NCBI GenBank assembly: GCA_964510205.1 | Contig: CAZEBW010000027.1 | Location: 1 to 44,465 of the forward strand | Direction: 5' to 3' | DNA length: 44,465 nucleotides | Source: CAZEBW01 sp964510205 | GTDB lineage: Bacteria; Chloroflexota; Anaerolineae; VGOG01 | In this document: positions 15,022-23,117 of the stretch, piece by piece | How the letters are laid out: the number at the start of each line of letters is the position of its first letter | Numbering within the stretch: position 1 is the stretch's first letter | Position numbers and translations under genes: made by a program | Notes under the pieces: model-generated | Database searches by the model: none | What the model saw: the letters and a program-made list of their open reading frames with translations, nothing else | Told to the model about the DNA's origin: nothing

Positions 15022-16449
15022 CTATACTCTCTTCCAGAGCTTACCTGCCAACTCCCGCGATTTGGCGCAGACTTCGGCTTCGTCCAGGGTCAAAAGCTCC
15101 CTGTTCTGCATCAGCAGCCGACCGCCGACGATGGTCGTATCCACGCCCGTGCCGTCCACGCCGAAGATGATGTGCCAGGGGAAGTTGCCTTCGGTCAAAG
15201 GCGTGGTGGGCGCGTAATCCACCAGAATCACGTCGGCCAGCGCGCCCACGGAGATCTCGCCCAGCGGCCCAGGGCGGTGTCCTGAGCTTGTCGAAGGGAA
15301 GAAAAGTTCGGCCGTGCGAGCGTTGTTCCGAAACGCCATCTGCATCACCTGGTCGGCACCCATGACTCGTGGGTCGCCCTCGTTCAGCTTGTGCACCAGG
15401 TAAGCGACGTGCATCTCGGTGAACATGTTGTTGGAGAAGCCGTCGTTGCCCAGACCCACTTCAATCCCGCGTCTTAACATGCCTGGAACATCAGCCGTGC
15501 CCACGGCGTTGTTCATGTTGGAGCGGGGGTTGTGGACTACGCGCGTGCCCGTATCGCGCAGGATTTCCATCTCGTAGGCGTCCACGTGCACGCAGTGGGC
15601 GGCGATGGTCTGGGGGCCCAGCACGCCGAACGCGTTCAACCTCTCCACCACCCGCAGACCCGACTTCTTCAGACTGTCCCGCACGTCGGCCATGTCCTCC
15701 GCCACGTGGATGTGAAACCCGACGCCCAACCCCTCAGCCGCCGCTGCCGCCTCCTCCAGCGTCTCATCGGACAGCGTCAGCGAGGCATGGAGACCCATGG
15801 TGGCGCTGACGAGGGACGAGGGATGAGGGATAAGGGACAAGGAATCAGTACCCCTAGTCCCTAGCCCCTTGTCACTAGTCCCTAATCCCCGGTCCCTAGC
15901 CCCCTGCACCCTGCGAATAAACCGTTCATTCTCCCTAATCCCTTCCCTCGCCTTCTCCTCGCCATCCCTGTCCGTCACCTCGTAGCACAGGCAGGCCCGC
16001 ACTCCGGCCTCCTCCACTGCCTCGGCGATGAGGTCCAGCGAGCCTTCGATGGCGCTGGGAGAAGCGTGGTGATCTATGAGGGTAGTGGCGCCGTGGCGGA
16101 TGGCATCCACCAGGCAGACCAGCGCGCTGTAGCGGATGTCTTGCCAATAGAGGGCCTTGTCCAACCGCCACCACAACTTCTCCAAGATCTCGGGGAAATC
16201 CTGGGGGGCTTGGCCGGGGATGGCCATTCCTCGGGCGAAAGCGCCGTAGAAGTGGGTGTGGGCGCAGATCAGGCCGGGCATGGCCAGTTTGCCCTGGGCG
16301 TCGAGGATTCGCTCGGCGGGATATTTGGCCAAGAGCTCCGTCGTCTGGCCCAGATCGGCGATGCGCTCGCCCTTGATGAGGATGGCCCCATCGTCTATGA
16401 TCTGACTATCTTTTCCAAATGTGATCAGGGTGCTGTTCGTGATAAGCAT
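15022..16449 (-). CDS. ssnA: SsnA-type amidohydrolase
   Basis: The 475-residue protein starts behind an AGGAGG. It is a metal-dependent amidohydrolase of the SsnA/chlorohydrolase group, related to guanine and MTA/SAH deaminases. Metal and catalytic marks are HTH at 64-66 (MPGLICAHTHFYGAFARGM), a Glu-His segment (HIHVAED, 246-252), AAHCVHV (283-289) and LGNDGFSNNMF (333-343). SsnA is encoded with ygfK in E. coli's purine-catabolic locus and here heads ssnA-nif3-ygfK. Two repeat insertions are visible: residues about 184-214, from the array at 15812-15908, and STSSGHR (386-392). Apart from these, the length would be near the family norm (about 440). The exact substrate is unproven; a purine-derived amidine or ureide is the inference. 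Confidence 0.9.
   Translation of the reverse strand: MLITNSTLITFGKDSQIIDDGAILIKGERIADLGQTTELLAKYPAERILDAQGKLAMPGLICAHTHFYGAFARGMAIPGQAPQDFPEILEKLWWRLDKALYWQDIRYSALVCLVDAIRHGATTLIDHHASPSAIEGSLDLIAEAVEEAGVRACLCYEVTDRDGEEKAREGIRENERFIRRVQGARDRGLGTSDKGLGTRGTDSLSLIPHPSSLVSATMGLHASLTLSDETLEEAAAAAEGLGVGFHIHVAEDMADVRDSLKKSGLRVVERLNAFGVLGPQTIAAHCVHVDAYEMEILRDTGTRVVHNPRSNMNNAVGTADVPGMLRRGIEVGLGNDGFSNNMFTEMHVAYLVHKLNEGDPRVMGADQVMQMAFRNNARTAELFFPSTSSGHRPGPLGEISVGALADVILVDYAPTTPLTEGNFPWHIIFGVDGTGVDTTIVGGRLLMQNRELLTLDEAEVCAKSRELAGKLWKRV
15275..15298. repeat. Dispersed 24-bp repeat inside ssnA
   Basis: This matches the copy at 551-574 over 24 bases (core TCCTGAGCTTGTCGAAGG) in the same orientation and reading frame. 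It is flanked by unrelated coding sequence. Confidence 0.85.
15812..15908. repeat. GGGACAAG/CCCTAGTC inverted array inside ssnA
   Basis: A run of GAGGGA/AAGGGA units is followed by CCCTAGTCCCTAGCCCC-type units in inverse orientation. Its length keeps the frame open; it is translated as ARDRGLGTSDKGLGT and SLSLIPHPSSLV. The same family lies twice in glyQS (37683-37772, 38613-38690). Confidence 0.9.
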
Positions 16450-16495
16450 CGTTGTACCTCCTATGGGTTCGTTAAAGAATAACTTTCCGATACGA

Positions 16496-16602
16496 TGTCA
16501 TTGCGAGCGCTTTTTGGGAAGCAATCCCCACCTTTGTTCAGCAAGGAGACTGCGCCGTTTTCACTTCCAAGTTCGTCGCAAAAAACGCTCCTCGCAATGA
16601 CA
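16496..16602. mobile_element. MITE-like element, copy 2
   Basis: A 107-bp element bounded by TGTCATTGCGAG and its inverse CTCGCAATGACA. The internal CCCACCTTTGTTCAGCAAGG is shared exactly with the copy at 21366-21571, as is the ACTAATGG flank. It fills most of the gap between ssnA and the glycosidase. Confidence 0.85.
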
Positions 16603-16674
16603 CTAATGGGGGAACTTATTTCTTTACAGACCCTATGTGTCATGATCAGATGGTCACCGGTTACCCATCACCGG

Positions 16675-18456
16675 TCAACGCCGCCTCCGCCACCAAATGA
16701 GCACCCCACCGAAAGGGATGAGTCCGAGAAGAGCGGTGGCCACAGACCCTAAAGGTTTCCCAAAGACCTTTAGGGTCTTGGAACTCGGTGGGCTCTCCGA
16801 CGCACTCGCCGCAGGGAACGTTGGGGTAGGGGCGCGGGTCGCAGTGAGCGTCGGGGAGGGAGTGCATGTGGGGGTGAGGGAGGGGATGTTCGTTGCTGTT
16901 GGTGTGCTCGTTGCCGTGGACGTAGGAGTGGGTGACGAGGTCAGCGCGGGCGTGGGCGTCGAGGTAGCAGTGGGCATCGGCGTGGATGTCGGTGTTGGCG
17001 TTGGCGTCTCTGTAGGTATTGGCGTTGGCGTCGTGGTAGGAGATGGGGTGACTGTGCTGGTTGGCACTAGGGTCGGGGTCGAAGTGGGTTGAAGCGAGCC
17101 GCGAGCCGAGGGCGGTCCCTCCTCGACCAGAAGCAGCGGGCTGCCGCCGATGAAACAGCCAGTGGGATCGCTGCACAGCGCGCCGGGCAGGGTCAGGACA
17201 TACTGACCATTGTCCGCGGTGAGCGTCCGAGTCTCTCCCTCTTTGTTCACCAAGTCAGCCTGCGGGGCGATGGCCTGGACAGCTACGGTTTGGGTTACGG
17301 GCGAGCGGTTCCAGAGCACGGTGGTCGTTCTCTCTCCCCGGTCAATGGTGACTTGATCAACGTCCCCCCGGCGGGCCAGGCTGGTCTGGCGGAAGCCCGC
17401 CAAATGGGTCGTCGCCACCTGGTAAGCGTGAAAAGCCGGGCGCAGGCTGCCATCGGCCCGCACCAGGCCATAGGGCTCCGGATTGGCGTTGACGTCGCTG
17501 GCCTTGTCCATCATCTTGTACACGGCAATGCGCTCGACCCCCGCCGCCAGACCCAAGGCGCAGGCCTGGATGATGTACGACGCCTGCTCGTCCAGACTGA
17601 TCACAAAGCGAGGATCATGCACCGGCCGGCTGGGGTCGTGCGAAGGCGCGGCGTTGGTCTCGTTGATCCAGACGGGCTTGTCCAGGCCGTGCGCCTGCAT
17701 CGCCTGGCGGAAAAAGCTGGTGATCTCGTACACCGTCTGGGGCTTGAAGTAGATGTGCAGAGTGACCACGTCGAAATAGTAACCGTGCTGGGGGGCGGTG
17801 GGGTCCTGAGCGGCCACTTCCAGAAACCGCTCGAAATATTGTCGTCGGCCATAAACCCAGTCCCACCAATAGGTCAGACCGGTCAGGTGGATGACGCACT
17901 TGGGATTGGCTTCTTTGGCTGCCAGGTAGGCCACCTTCAGCAATTGATAGTAGTCCTCCACCGAGCCGGCCCAGGCGTGGCCGACGTGTTCCCCGTCCCA
18001 GACATCGGGCTCGTTCCAGATGATCCAGTGGTCAATGCGGCCCGCGTAGTGGCTCACCACGCGGCGGACGAAAGATGCCCACAGATTGTTGGGGTCATCG
18101 TAGGGCAGGTAGAGCCCACGGGGCACGCCGCGAAGCGGCTCGCCATCGGTGGCCCAGTAGGGCGTGTTCTTGAGCAGACCCACCACCTCCCGACCCTGGG
18201 CCAGTTCCCTGTCCAGGATCTCATCGGGGAAGTATTGCCCATTCCAGTCGTCTGGCCCGTTGGGCTGCAGTTCGTGCCACCAGAAGATGATCCGCTCCCA
18301 GCCCACGCCGGCCAGCGTCGCTTGCTCAGGGGCTTCGTAGGCCTCCACCGCCCCGAAGCGAGGATCGGGCGGTGCCAGGGCCGAAGCCGGCGTGCCGGCC
18401 CAACTCTGCGGGATCAATAATCCGAGATAGAGTAAGGCTAAGAGCGCTTTCTTCAA
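16675..18456 (-). CDS. Secreted GH-A-like glycoside hydrolase with Thr-Pro linker and C-terminal anchor
   Basis: A TTG start at 18456 behind AGGAGG gives a clean signal peptide (MKKALLALLYLGLLIPQSWA) and a 593-residue protein. The catalytic region is a TIM-barrel of the GH-A type (cellulase/GH39-like). WNEPD places the likely acid/base Glu at 149 and WINETNAAP the likely nucleophile at 266; FWWHELQPNG and DVVTLHIYF are typical barrel strands. A beta domain follows, then about 100 residues of Thr/Pro repeats. A C-terminal hydrophobic stretch (VATALLGLIPFGGVLIWW) with RRRR completes a sortase-independent anchor. The SSKTLKVFGKPLGS segment just before it comes from the CCCTAAAGG hairpin. Substrate unassigned; longer starts to 18525 are less likely. 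Confidence 0.8.
   Translation of the reverse strand: MKKALLALLYLGLLIPQSWAGTPASALAPPDPRFGAVEAYEAPEQATLAGVGWERIIFWWHELQPNGPDDWNGQYFPDEILDRELAQGREVVGLLKNTPYWATDGEPLRGVPRGLYLPYDDPNNLWASFVRRVVSHYAGRIDHWIIWNEPDVWDGEHVGHAWAGSVEDYYQLLKVAYLAAKEANPKCVIHLTGLTYWWDWVYGRRQYFERFLEVAAQDPTAPQHGYYFDVVTLHIYFKPQTVYEITSFFRQAMQAHGLDKPVWINETNAAPSHDPSRPVHDPRFVISLDEQASYIIQACALGLAAGVERIAVYKMMDKASDVNANPEPYGLVRADGSLRPAFHAYQVATTHLAGFRQTSLARRGDVDQVTIDRGERTTTVLWNRSPVTQTVAVQAIAPQADLVNKEGETRTLTADNGQYVLTLPGALCSDPTGCFIGGSPLLLVEEGPPSARGSLQPTSTPTLVPTSTVTPSPTTTPTPIPTETPTPTPTSTPMPTATSTPTPALTSSPTPTSTATSTPTATNIPSLTPTCTPSPTLTATRAPTPTFPAASASESPPSSKTLKVFGKPLGSVATALLGLIPFGGVLIWWRRRR
16744..16778. repeat. CCCTAAAGG hairpin element, copy B
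   Basis: AGACCCTAAAGGT (16744-16756) and ACCTTTAGGGTCT (16766-16778) form a 13-bp stem with a 9-base loop, the same architecture as copy A. It lies inside the coding sequence, just before the anchor of the glycosidase. Confidence 0.85.
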
Positions 18457-18477
18457 AGCTTGTTCTCCTCCTGGGGA

Positions 18478-18506
18478 ATTATAGCCCACTTGGCCGCTTT
18501 TGTCCA
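18478..18506 (-). promoter_or_regulatory. Promoter of the glycosidase gene
   Basis: On the minus strand TGGACA (18506-18501) and TATAAT (18483-18478) are 17 bases apart. The start point would be only a few bases before the AGGAGG. The rest of 18507-18727 shows no gene. Confidence 0.6.
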
Positions 18507-18727
18507 GCCCACGCGCTGGCACCAAACAAAAGGTTCTGGCGAACTGTCTACCAGAACCTTCTGCCCTGCAATCTGTTTGGGACCCACGTGGAAAGTAATG
18601 ATTGACTCCCCTGAAAAAAGGTCAGAATCTCAAACGATGCCACTACAAATTGTATCATAGCTACAAACTTACTACAATTTATAGTGGGCTCAATCATCAA
18701 AATGGAGTTTTTTCAGTAGAGTCATGA

Positions 18728-19204
18728 TTACGCTGGATCACCGCGCACAATGTAAAGGAAGTGGAGTCCGTCAACGATCTTGAAACCTCGATATTCACCG
18801 CCAAGGCAATCGAAATGGGGGTCGTAAGTGACCAAGTAGTCCGCCTTGCCCACCACAGCGCAGGCAAGGATATAGTCATCGTCAGGGTCTGCGAAAATGA
18901 CGGGCTGGACTTCCTCTTCGGAGACATGCACGTATACAGCGTCGGCCAGGATGTGGGCAACAAGTTCAAGAGTTAGCTGCTGATCAATGCCTAGTTCGCC
19001 AAACTTCTCGACGACTTCTTGGAGCGTGTCCTTCGACACCAGAAGCAAAAATTGAGAATCGCGCCAGCGCTGGAACAACTCTTTGTTCGGGCTGCGAGGA
19101 TTTCTGCTCAGATAGGCGGCTACGTAAACGTTGGCGTCGAGCACGGCGCGGAGTGGTGCTTTGGTCCCTTTCTCTCGATCTGGGAGTTTGCTCTTAGTCC
19201 CCAC
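18728..19204 (-). CDS. PIN-domain toxin of a toxin-antitoxin pair
   Basis: The 158-residue protein has the PIN fold of COG1569-type toxins, which are Mg-dependent ribonucleases. The acidic residues are Asp23 (AVLDANVYVAA), a Glu in TLQEVVEKF, the DPDDD cluster (106-110, followed by YILACA) and Asp128 (VTYDPHF). The start overlaps the end of the upstream antitoxin-like gene by about 11 bases, the usual antitoxin-first arrangement. The N-terminal 15 residues (KSKLPDREKGTK) are extra and the true start may be internal. It probably cuts mRNA or tRNA unless held by the partner; the target is unknown. Confidence 0.85.
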   Translation of the reverse strand: MGTKSKLPDREKGTKAPLRAVLDANVYVAAYLSRNPRSPNKELFQRWRDSQFLLLVSKDTLQEVVEKFGELGIDQQLTLELVAHILADAVYVHVSEEEVQPVIFADPDDDYILACAVVGKADYLVTYDPHFDCLGGEYRGFKIVDGLHFLYIVRGDPA

Positions 19205-19493
19205 TCGGATATTCCTCGACTTCGATCCCTTTGGCCGTAACCTCTGCCGCCAGGGCGTCCAGCAAGGCTCGATATTGGGCTTCTACTACAGGACGGGGTT
19301 GCCGGCGCAGTTCCTTAGCCCGTTTGGCTGCCAAGGTTAAAATCTCCTCAGTGTTCAGCGGTTTCGTAGGTTCCTCCGCCTCCTGTTTGATTCTGCGAGC
19401 ATAGGAGATTATTTCTGCCACCTTCTCCTCCGGAAGCCCAACGATTATCTCCGAGAGTTGCCTGATATGAGCCTGAATTGCCTGGGCGCACAT
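19194..19493 (-). CDS. Antitoxin-like protein, partner of the PIN toxin
   Basis: The 99-residue protein begins with a helix-rich region (IRQLSEIIVGLPEEKVAEIISYARRIKQE). That region resembles the N-termini of small antitoxins encoded before PIN toxins. A long charged helix follows (ILTLAAKRAKELRRQPRPVVEAQYRALLDALAAEV), then an acidic end. No clear AbrB, RHH or HTH motif is visible. Overlap with the PIN gene and a good promoter upstream identify the role by context more than by family. Confidence 0.65.
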   Translation of the reverse strand: MCAQAIQAHIRQLSEIIVGLPEEKVAEIISYARRIKQEAEEPTKPLNTEEILTLAAKRAKELRRQPRPVVEAQYRALLDALAAEVTAKGIEVEEYPSGD

Positions 19494-19571
19494 TATCCTT
19501 CACCTCCCTACTATGCCATCTACCACCTAGCTTGCATTAAACCTCTCATCTTGATTGCCAATTTCATGGGT

Positions 19572-19600
19572 ATTTTATCACCTATTTGCCCCCCGGTCAA
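19572..19600 (-). promoter_or_regulatory. Promoter of the antitoxin-PIN operon
   Basis: On the minus strand TTGACC (19600-19595), 17 bases, and TAAAAT (19577-19572). The start would lie about 75 bases before the antitoxin. Confidence 0.65.
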
Positions 19601-19630
19601 ATGAGAGGACTATCCCGAAGCACTTCGGCT

Positions 19631-21334
19631 TCAACCCGAAGGCCGCAGGTCTTTCACGTTGAGCTGCAATTGCTTCCGCCCGTTCCACTCGTTGATCTCT
19701 AAGGCGTAGACCACGTCAATATGACGGGGAAGCTGATCAGCCCACTGGCCCTGGCGAAAAGCGATGGCGTCCCAGACGCCCCGGCCATCGCTCAGGGTGA
19801 GCTTGAGATGGCCTCCATCCGTGCCCACGGCGCGGGCGCCCCGCACGATGGCCCGGCGGCTCAACAGGAGGGGCGAGGGATTGGCGTAGCCGCACGGTTC
19901 TAACTGGGTCAGCAGCGCCTGGACGGCCCAATCCATTTCCGACAGCTCGACCTCGGCGTCAATGAGGAGCGTCGGCGCCAGCTCCACTCCCTCCAATTGC
20001 TCGGCGGCTATTTCCTTCAACTTTTCCTGCAAAGCCTCCAGGTTGTCATTGGCTACGGTGAAGCCAGCGGCGGCGGCGTGGCCGCCGTACCGGACGAGGA
20101 GGCCGCTGCATTGATCCAGGGCGGCGGTGATGTTGAACTCGGGGATGCTGCGGGCCGAGCCTCGGCTTTGCTCGGGGCCCAGCTCGACGACCACGGTAGG
20201 GCGATAGAACTCCTCGGCCAGACGGCCGGCCACCAGGCCCACGATGCCGGCCAAAAAATCCTCGCCGGCGATGAAGAGGAGCCTCTCATCCCGGTCAGCC
20301 ATCAGCACCTGCTCCCTGGCTTGCTCCTGTGCTTCTGCGGTCAGCCGCTGGCGGTGGCGGTTCAACTCCTCCAGCTCGCGGGCCAAAATCGCGGCCTGGT
20401 CTGGAGAGCGGCAAGTGAGGAGATCGTAGCTGGTGACAGCATCTTCCAATCGCCCGGCGGCGTTGAGGCGCGGTCCCAGGACGAAGCCGATGGCCGTGGC
20501 GTCAATCTGGCCGGGCTTCAGCCCCGCCTGGGCCATCATGGCCCGCACGCCCAGTCGCTCGGCGGCGTTCAGTCGCTCCAGGCCCCGCTTGACCAGGCTC
20601 CTGTTCTCCCCCAACAGGGGCGCGAGGTCGGCCACCGTGCCCAGGGCAGCCAGGTCCAGCAAATCGTCTTCGTTCAGACTCACTTCGCCCTGGGCCACAG
20701 GCACCTGACGATTGGTTCGCAGGAGGGCCTGGGCCAGCTTGAAAGCCACGCCCACCCCGGCCAGGTTTTGGAAGGCGTAGGGGCAGTCCGGCTGCTTGGG
20801 ATTGATGACCGCCAGAGCCGGCGGCGCCTCCGCGCCCACCGAGTGGTGATCGGTCACAATGAAGTCCAAGCCCAGCTTCGTCCCGCAACTGACCTCTTCG
20901 ATGGCGCGAATGCCGCAGTCCACCGTCACCACCAGATCAACACCCTGCGAGGCCAGTTGCTGCAAGGCGTCAGTGTTCAGCCCATAGCCCTCGTCCACGC
21001 GGTGGGGGATGTAGGGCGTCACCTTAGCCCCCAGGGCCGAGAGCGTCTCCACCAAGAGGGCTGTAGCCGTCACCCCATCGGCATCGAAGTCGCCGTAAAC
21101 CGCCACCCGCTCTTCGCGGCGAATAGCCTGGCGAAGGCGGGTCACGGCCTCGTTCATCCCCTTCAGCTTAAACGGGTTGTCGCCGGGGCGAGCGTCGGCC
21201 AGAAAGTCGCGCACATCCTGGGGAGCGGTGATGCCCCGGTTATAGAGCAACTGGACGATGAGGGGTGAGAGCTGCGGAAAGCGCGCCAGGTGAGTCGCCG
21301 GCGCAGGCGGTGCGATCTGCCATTTGGGTTTCAT
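19631..21334 (-). CDS. recJ: Single-stranded-DNA-specific 5'-3' exonuclease RecJ
   Basis: The 567-residue protein is a DHH-family nuclease used in recombination and repair of damaged forks. The active-site motifs are GDFDADG with Asp82, 84 and 86, VDCG near 139 and DHH at 162-164 (TDHHSVGAE). The DHHA1 half carries RLNAAGRL, GIVGLVAGRL, RGSARS and the GGHAAAAGF glycine motif. The length matches standard RecJ. The end (LQLNVKDLRPSG) is the RecJ OB-fold end. It shares a strand with the PIN pair but has its own region; the gap to SCP2 upstream is MITE-filled. Confidence 0.95.
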   Translation of the reverse strand: MKPKWQIAPPAPATHLARFPQLSPLIVQLLYNRGITAPQDVRDFLADARPGDNPFKLKGMNEAVTRLRQAIRREERVAVYGDFDADGVTATALLVETLSALGAKVTPYIPHRVDEGYGLNTDALQQLASQGVDLVVTVDCGIRAIEEVSCGTKLGLDFIVTDHHSVGAEAPPALAVINPKQPDCPYAFQNLAGVGVAFKLAQALLRTNRQVPVAQGEVSLNEDDLLDLAALGTVADLAPLLGENRSLVKRGLERLNAAERLGVRAMMAQAGLKPGQIDATAIGFVLGPRLNAAGRLEDAVTSYDLLTCRSPDQAAILARELEELNRHRQRLTAEAQEQAREQVLMADRDERLLFIAGEDFLAGIVGLVAGRLAEEFYRPTVVVELGPEQSRGSARSIPEFNITAALDQCSGLLVRYGGHAAAAGFTVANDNLEALQEKLKEIAAEQLEGVELAPTLLIDAEVELSEMDWAVQALLTQLEPCGYANPSPLLLSRRAIVRGARAVGTDGGHLKLTLSDGRGVWDAIAFRQGQWADQLPRHIDVVYALEINEWNGRKQLQLNVKDLRPSG

Positions 21335-21365
21335 TGACTTCTCCTAAAACGTGGCTGGGTAGCTA

Positions 21366-21571
21366 TGTCATTGCGAGCGCTTTTTGCGAAGCAATCCCCT
21401 GGATTGCCGCAATTCCCACCTTTGTTCAGCAAGGAGATTGCTTCGTCGCAAAAAACACTCCTACTAAGAAACAAGGTGGCCGTGTCATTGCGAGGCATCT
21501 TTTTGCCGAAGCAATCTCCCCCTCGCGAATTGGGGATCGCTTCGTCGCAAAACCCGCTCCTCGCGATGACA
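21366..21571. mobile_element. MITE-like element, copy 3 (composite)
   Basis: The 21335-21727 gap holds no gene beyond the promoter. It starts with TGTCATTGCGAG at 21366 and ends in CTCGCGATGACA at 21560-21571. A second TGTCATTGCGAGG start lies near 21483, suggesting two units in tandem. The CCCACCTTTGTTCAGCAAGG interior matches copy 2 exactly. Confidence 0.8.
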
Positions 21572-21665
21572 CTAATGGCGGAGAAAAGGCGGAAGGACCT
21601 CCTCAGCGAGCTTAGCTGTGATCTGGCCCTATTTTATCACCCTCCTGAGCAGATGTCAACAAAGG

Positions 21666-21693
21666 TTGACAACGAGGGTAAACGTGATATACT
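21666..21693 (+). promoter_or_regulatory. Promoter of the SCP2-lipid kinase operon
   Basis: TTGACA (21666-21671) is a consensus -35; TATACT (21688-21693) follows after 16 bases. The SCP2 gene starts 35 bases later. Confidence 0.7.
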
Positions 21694-21727
21694 TCCTTGC
21701 AAACCACAAAAACTGAGGAGGTTGAGA

Positions 21728-22057
21728 ATGACGATACCTGATACGGCGAGAGATCTCATGGAGGCCCTGCCCAGCGCCTTTGTACCTGAGAGGGCCACGG
21801 GCCTCAAGGCGACCTATCAATTCAAGCTGAGCGGCGAAGGGGGCGGCGACTGGGTGCTGGAGGTCGCCGATCAGCAGTGCCAGGTCAGAGAAGGGGTTGC
21901 CGACAAGCCCGATGCCACCATCAGCCTGGCCGCCGCTGATTACGTGGCCCTAATCAAGGGGGAGCTAGACGCCATGGGAGCCTTTATGAAAGGCAAGCTC
22001 AAGGTCAGAGGCAACATGGGCCTGGCTATGCAGGCTCTCAACATCTTCGAACGGTAG
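21728..22057 (+). CDS. SCP2 sterol-carrier-type lipid-binding protein
   Basis: ATG 21728 behind GAGGAGG gives a 109-residue protein. It is one SCP2 domain, with FQ-like strand TYQFKLSGEGGGDWVLEV, a central CQVREGVADKPDATISLAAADYVALIKGEL and the conserved FMKGKLKVRGNMGLAMQAL end. These proteins bind lipids or fatty-acyl compounds in a hydrophobic pocket. Nine bases downstream is a lipid kinase of the diacylglycerol kinase family, which supports a shared role in lipid handling. A longer reading frame to 21365 is repeat translation. Confidence 0.9.
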   Translation: MTIPDTARDLMEALPSAFVPERATGLKATYQFKLSGEGGGDWVLEVADQQCQVREGVADKPDATISLAAADYVALIKGELDAMGAFMKGKLKVRGNMGLAMQALNIFER

Positions 22058-22066
22058 GAGAAAAGA

Positions 22067-22984
22067 ATGATGAAGCTGATCGTAAATCCGACGGCGGCCA
22101 ACGGCGCGGTGGGCAAGAACTGGCCGCGCCTACGCGACTGCCTGCAGGCTGAAGCCGCTTCGCTTACGGCCAGGTTCGATGCGGCGCTCACCGAGGCCCC
22201 CGGCCACGCCACCGAATTGGCCCGCCAGGCCCTCGCCGACGGCCATCGAACCATCGTGTCCGTCGGCGGAGACGGCACGGTCAACGAGGTGCTCAACGGC
22301 CTGGCGGCGGAGGGGACGATTGATCCGCAGGTTGCTCTGGGCATCATCCCCTGGGGCACGGGAGCCGATTTCACACGCACGCTGGGCATTCCCCGCGATT
22401 ACATGGAGGCTGGTCGTCATCTCCTGCGCAGCGAGCCCCGGCTCATAGATGTGGGGAGAATCACTTGCCTCCGCGAGGGGCAAGAGGTGGAACGTTATTT
22501 CATCAACGCCGCTGGCCTGGGTTTCGACGGAGAAGTAGCCGACCGGGTGAACCGCAACCCCAAGCTTCTGGGAGGCACGATCCCTTACCTGGCATGTCTC
22601 TTCACTAGTTTGCTGACCTATCGGAACAAGAACGTGGAGTTCTCCTTCGACGGTCAGCACGCCAGGGGGCGGGTCAATTCGGTCGTCGTTTGCAACGGGT
22701 GCTACTTCGGTGGAGGCATGTTCATCGCGCCCGGCGCCGCGCTCGACGATGGCCTGTTCTACGTGGTCGTCCTGGGCAACTTGAACAAGCTGGAGGTCGT
22801 GGCGAACGTGCCCCGGATTTACAAGGGCACGCATCTGACCCATCCCAAAGTGAGCCACTTCGCCGCCCAGGAGATTCACGTCGAATCCCAGGAGCGCATG
22901 CTCCTCCAAGCGGAGGGAGAGCTGATCGGGGAGGCGCCGGCGACTTTTCGGGTGATTCCGCGGGCCCTGAAAGTACTGGTTTGA
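22067..22984 (+). CDS. Diacylglycerol kinase family lipid kinase
   Basis: The 305-residue protein belongs to the DagK/YegS/BmrU lipid kinase family, which phosphorylates a lipid alcohol with ATP. KLIVNPTAANG opens the catalytic domain, GGDGTVNEVLNGL carries the GGDGT nucleotide motif, and GIIPWGTGADFTRTLGIP is the second conserved loop. The C-terminal domain includes FINAAGLGFDGEVADRVN and the end NILLQAEGE-like LLQAEGELIGEAP. Exact substrate (diacylglycerol, ceramide or another lipid) is not deducible. It follows SCP2 by nine bases in the same operon. Confidence 0.9.
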   Translation: MMKLIVNPTAANGAVGKNWPRLRDCLQAEAASLTARFDAALTEAPGHATELARQALADGHRTIVSVGGDGTVNEVLNGLAAEGTIDPQVALGIIPWGTGADFTRTLGIPRDYMEAGRHLLRSEPRLIDVGRITCLREGQEVERYFINAAGLGFDGEVADRVNRNPKLLGGTIPYLACLFTSLLTYRNKNVEFSFDGQHARGRVNSVVVCNGCYFGGGMFIAPGAALDDGLFYVVVLGNLNKLEVVANVPRIYKGTHLTHPKVSHFAAQEIHVESQERMLLQAEGELIGEAPATFRVIPRALKVLV

Positions 22985-23100
22985 ATTTGAAATGTATGTG
23001 TTTCATCTCGGTGTAGGACGGATTGGTAATCCATCAATTCGTCGGAATGCCATTCCGACCAACAACACCAGCCAACTCGTTTGAAACACACCCATTTGAA
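22985..23100. repeat. Two-hairpin cruciform repeat, copy 3
   Basis: Two inner hairpins (GGATTGGTAATCC near 23018-23030 and CGGAATGCCATTCCG near 23042-23056) lie between partly complementary outer arms containing GTGTTTCA and TGAAACAC. This copy and copy 4 fill the gap between the lipid kinase and mtaD. Confidence 0.7.
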
Positions 23101-23117
23101 ATGCATGTGTTATACCC

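Noticed and set aside
16630..16680. GGTCACCGGT/ACCGGTGA repeats at the glycosidase end as an attachment site
   Set aside because: The arms are short and there is no integrase or matching second site.
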